Shown piece after piece: positions 6,757 to 9,241 of a stretch of DNA of 9,241 nucleotides (positions within the stretch are counted from its first letter, which is position 1; each line of letters starts with the position of its first letter). Made by a program: the position numbers and the translations under genes. The notes beneath the pieces were generated by a model, which searched no databases, was not told the DNA's origin, and worked only from the letters and a program-made list of their open reading frames with translations. Origin of the DNA: an uncultured Granulosicoccaceae bacterium (lineage in GTDB: Bacteria; Pseudomonadota; Gammaproteobacteria; JABXHR01); the NCBI GenBank assembly GCA_937921805.1, contig CAKZUS010000073.1, positions 1 through 9,241 of the forward strand. The letters run 5' to 3'.

Positions 6757-7434
6757 ATGAACAACGACTCTAATACTATGTGGCACCGCTGGATGAGTCC
6801 TCGTCTTTTACTGTTGTATACAGTCGTGGTGAGTAGTGGCGTATTGCAGTGGTACGGCGCGAATCAGTGGCTCAGTTTCCAGCGAGAGCAGATTACAAGC
6901 GGAGCCTGGTGGCTGCTGCTCAGTGGCAATGCTGTGCACCTGGGCTGGTCGCACTGGTCGATGAATATCGCCGGTCTTCTGGTTATTTCGACCCTGGTGG
7001 GCTTTCACTTTAATGCTTGGCAGTGGCTACTGATTGGGCTGGTATCGGGCTTGGGCGTTGGGGCGGGCCTGTATCAATGGATGCCCGAGCTGAGCTGGTA
7101 TGTGGGCTTGTCGGGGGTATTGCATGGGTTATTGCTGGCAGGGTGTTGGCCTGAGCTGCGTACCCAGTGGGGATATGGGCTGGTGTTGCTCGGTATTGTG
7201 GGCGGCAAGCTCGCTTGGGAGCAGCTCGCTGGACCCTTGCCAGGATCCGAAGCGGTGGCGGGTGGTAATGTGATTGTCGATGCCCATTTTTATGGCGGCA
7301 TTGCAGGAGGAGCGGCAGGCGCGGCGCTGATGTGGTGGCCACGATCGCACTCCTATTCGCCAGCGATTAGCCCGTCTGTTACAGGCCCGTCAGCTATGGG
7401 TCCGTCAGCTACGGGCGATAAAACACCCGGCTAG
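6757..7434 (+). CDS. rrtA: Rhombosortase (rhomboid-family intramembrane serine protease, GlyGly-CTERM processing)
   Basis: This is a 225-residue polytopic membrane protein of the rhomboid superfamily. Hydrophobic segments lie at about 15-34, 66-84, 87-106, 117-131, 138-153 and 175-194. Catalytic features are visible: HWSMN at 66-70 (the rhomboid HxxxN), YVGLSGVLHGLLLAG at 115-129 with nucleophile Ser119, and DAHFYGGIAGG at 175-185 with His177. The GLSGVLHG form and compact six-helix size point to the rhombosortase branch rather than GlpG. Rhombosortases cleave the C-terminal GlyGly-CTERM tripartite signal on exported proteins at the inner membrane. ATG at 6757 is used; ATG at 6778 is a possible start seven codons in, and neither has a clear ribosome site. 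Residues 205-219 form a repeat-built tail. No GlyGly-CTERM substrate is encoded in the window. Divergence from gspG supports a link to type II secretion. Confidence 0.85.
   Translation: MNNDSNTMWHRWMSPRLLLLYTVVVSSGVLQWYGANQWLSFQREQITSGAWWLLLSGNAVHLGWSHWSMNIAGLLVISTLVGFHFNAWQWLLIGLVSGLGVGAGLYQWMPELSWYVGLSGVLHGLLLAGCWPELRTQWGYGLVLLGIVGGKLAWEQLAGPLPGSEAVAGGNVIVDAHFYGGIAGGAAGAALMWWPRSHSYSPAISPSVTGPSAMGPSATGDKTPG
7369..7413 (+). repeat. Three imperfect 15-bp tandem repeats in the 3' end of rrtA
   Basis: Three consecutive 15-base units (7369-7383, 7384-7398, 7399-7413) share the pattern rgyCCGTCwGyTAyr. They encode SPSVT, GPSAM and GPSAT. The last two units differ at only two positions. They form a Pro/Ser/Gly-rich tail after the last membrane helix, consistent with recent slippage expansion. 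Confidence 0.7.
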
Positions 7435-7443
7435 ACCCGGCTA
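7425..7443. repeat. Direct repeat spanning the interlocked stop codons of rrtA and recG
   Basis: ACCCGGCTA occurs twice, at 7425-7433 and 7435-7443, separated by one base. The CTAG palindrome at 7431-7434 supplies TAG to both convergent genes: rrtA at 7432-7434 and recG at 7433-7431. No rho-independent terminator is visible between the genes, and there is no space for one. Confidence 0.6.
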
Positions 7444-9241
7444 AATTCAGCACTGCGCGCGCCGAGCCAGCGTTGTATAAGTGCGTCCTCAGCAGGTTTG
7501 TCTTGCCACTGGTCAGCGACGTCCTGCACCGCATCGAGCAGGCCACGGTCGCGTATCAGGTCCGCGATGCGGTAGTGCAAGTCCCCCGTTTGGCGGGTGC
7601 CCAGTAGTTCGCCAGGGCCTCGCAGCTCTAGGTCGCGCTCGGCGATCACAAACCCATCAGTGTTTTGCCGAATGGTATCGAGCCTTGCCCGCGAGGTATT
7701 GCCCAGCGGCGGCTGATACAGCAAGACACAGCGGCTTTGCGCCGCGCCGCGCCCGACTCGGCCTCGTAGCTGATGCAGTTGCGACAGCCCTAGGCGCTCT
7801 GCGTTCTCGATCACCATCAGCGAGGCGTTGGGCACATCAACCCCGACTTCGATCACGGTTGTGGCGACCAACAGCTGGGTATCTCCATCGGCGAAGCCAC
7901 TCATGGCTTGGGCTTTCTCTAGGGCAGAGAGCTTGCCGTGCACCAGACCCACGTTGTGCTGCGGCAACGCGGCGCAGAGCGAAGCGTAGGTGTCCTCGGC
8001 GGTGCTGGCCTGCAGTGTTTCGGACTCGGTGATGAGTGTGCACACCCAGTAGCATTGCTGCCCCGAGTCGAGCACTCCGGCGATGCGCGCGATAAGATCG
8101 TCGCGCTTGCTTTCCGCTAGTACGACTGTCTCGACGGGGGTGCGGCCAGGGGGCAGCTCGTCGATGACCGAGAGATCTAAGTCCGCATAAGCGGTCATAG
8201 CGAGCGTGCGTGGGATGGGGGTGGCGGTCATCGTGAGCTGGTGTGGATGCAGGCCTTCGGGGGCTTTTTCTAACAGTGCCATGCGCTGCGCAACGCCAAA
8301 GCGGTGCTGCTCGTCAATGATGCAAAGTCCCAGCTTGTGGAAGCGCACATCGCTCTGAAAGAGGGCATGCGTACCGCAAACAATGGCATAAGCCCCGGCG
8401 CCAATGTGCGCATAGCGAAGGCGCCGCTCTTTAGCGCTGGCTTTGCCACCGAGCCAGCCGACTTCAATGTCTAAGGGTGCAAACCAGCGTTGGAAGTTGG
8501 CGTAATGCTGTTCGGCGAGGAGTTCCGTGGGTGCCATTACGGCCACTTGCCAGCCCGCTGCAACCGCGACAGCAGCGCACAGCGCCGCCACGGCGGTCTT
8601 GCCGCTGCCGACATCGCCTTGTAACAAACGATACATCGGCAGCTCTTGGGCCAAATCGGTCTCTAGCTCAGTGAGCACGCGTGCCTGCGCGCCAGTGAGA
8701 GTGAAGCCTAACTGCGCTAAAAGCTGCTCACTGAGGGCGCTGCGCCGCATCGCAGGGGCGGCTTGTTGTACTGATTCAGCGCGCGAAGCACGGATTCCGA
8801 GTCGATGCGCGAGTAGCTCTTCAAAAGCCAGGCGCTGCGTCGCTGGGTCGCGCCCCTCTAGCAAGGACTGGAGCGGGACGTCTAGCGGCGGATGATGCAG
8901 GCGCTGCAAGGCGTCAATCAGAGACCACTCACGCACAGGCTCGGGGAGCAAAGACGCGGGAATCCATTCTGTTAGCGCCCTGGAGTGGCGTGCGCCAGGC
9001 GCGGCGAGCCGCTCCAGGCATTGGCTAATAACTTTGCGTAACTGGAGCTGCGTGAGGCCCTCGCTGCTGGGATAAGTCGGCGTGTATTGAGATGCTCCCT
9101 CGCGCTGGCTGGGGGCCTCGTCGAGCACTTCGGGGTGAAACATTGCGGTGCCGCGCGGCCCTTTGCGCACCTCGCCAAAGACGAATACAGTACTGCCTGT
9201 GGCGAAACGCGCCAGCAGGGCGGAGTGAAAGTAAAAAAACC
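7431..9241 (-). CDS. recG: ATP-dependent DNA helicase RecG (5' part outside the window)
   Basis: RecG is a superfamily 2 translocase that rewinds stalled replication forks and migrates Holliday junctions. About 602 codons are present; the frame is open through the right edge, so the true start lies outside and about 100 of the usual 690 residues are missing. The edge-most residues (FFYFHSALL, then FVFGEVRKG and MFHPEV) match the end of the OB-fold wedge domain. Helicase motifs follow: Walker A GDVGSGKT (8592-8615), APTELLAEQH, the DEQH box in IIDEQHRFG, TMTATPIPRTLAMT, VCTLITESE, LVATTVIEVGVDVPNAS, and LHQLRGRVGRG. The C-terminal ELRGPGELLGTRQTG motif and the short final domain are intact, ending in FSRV. 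The GTG at 9170 is an internal codon, not the start. It is convergent with rrtA, sharing the CTAG that supplies both stops. No functional tie to secretion is implied. Confidence 0.97.
   Translation of the reverse strand, partial: FFYFHSALLARFATGSTVFVFGEVRKGPRGTAMFHPEVLDEAPSQREGASQYTPTYPSSEGLTQLQLRKVISQCLERLAAPGARHSRALTEWIPASLLPEPVREWSLIDALQRLHHPPLDVPLQSLLEGRDPATQRLAFEELLAHRLGIRASRAESVQQAAPAMRRSALSEQLLAQLGFTLTGAQARVLTELETDLAQELPMYRLLQGDVGSGKTAVAALCAAVAVAAGWQVAVMAPTELLAEQHYANFQRWFAPLDIEVGWLGGKASAKERRLRYAHIGAGAYAIVCGTHALFQSDVRFHKLGLCIIDEQHRFGVAQRMALLEKAPEGLHPHQLTMTATPIPRTLAMTAYADLDLSVIDELPPGRTPVETVVLAESKRDDLIARIAGVLDSGQQCYWVCTLITESETLQASTAEDTYASLCAALPQHNVGLVHGKLSALEKAQAMSGFADGDTQLLVATTVIEVGVDVPNASLMVIENAERLGLSQLHQLRGRVGRGAAQSRCVLLYQPPLGNTSRARLDTIRQNTDGFVIAERDLELRGPGELLGTRQTGDLHYRIADLIRDRGLLDAVQDVADQWQDKPAEDALIQRWLGARSAEFSRV

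Noticed and set aside
7481..8032. Plus-strand open frame of 183 codons opposite recG
   Set aside because: Its translation is rich in Arg, Pro and Ala as expected from the complement of a GC-rich gene, and recG is intact across it.

Overview
This window is a chromosomal segment from a Gram-negative bacterium, most likely a gammaproteobacterium. RecG and CysQ read like gammaproteobacterial proteins, and a rhombosortase beside type II secretion genes is a gammaproteobacterial trait. A marine lineage such as the Cellvibrionales or their relatives is a guess. Base composition looks moderately GC-rich and even throughout. I see no insertion sequence, phage gene, tRNA, rRNA or CRISPR array.

Layout, in the direction of transcription. 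From about 6.69 kb leftwards on the minus strand runs a compact type II secretion (T2SS) operon: gspG, gspH, gspI, gspJ, gspK, gspL, gspM, gspN. It is followed after 128 bp by cysQ, whose stop lies 42 bp from the left edge. Head-to-head with gspG, 71 bp away, a plus-strand gene encodes a rhombosortase-type intramembrane serine protease (rrtA). Its stop codon interlocks with that of recG, which runs leftwards from the right edge and is cut there, so roughly the first 100 residues of RecG are missing.

How the genes work together. GspG is the major pseudopilin, GspH, I, J and K are minor pseudopilins, GspL and GspM belong to the inner-membrane assembly platform, and GspN is an accessory protein. 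GspC, D, E and F (clamp, secretin, ATPase, platform protein) and the prepilin peptidase are not here, so the system is split over more than one locus. Rhombosortases process proteins bearing a C-terminal GlyGly-CTERM anchor, and in Vibrio at least one such protein travels through the T2SS. The divergent rrtA/gspG pair therefore looks like a secretion-plus-sorting module. CysQ (sulfur and PAP metabolism) and RecG (DNA branch migration) are housekeeping neighbours.

No clearly undescribed system is visible. The points most worth a second look are the rhombosortase/T2SS pairing, the split gsp cluster, short ORFs that fill each real gap in the operon and end at the next start codon, a Ser/Pro-rich insert in GspK, and a repeat-built tail on the rhombosortase.
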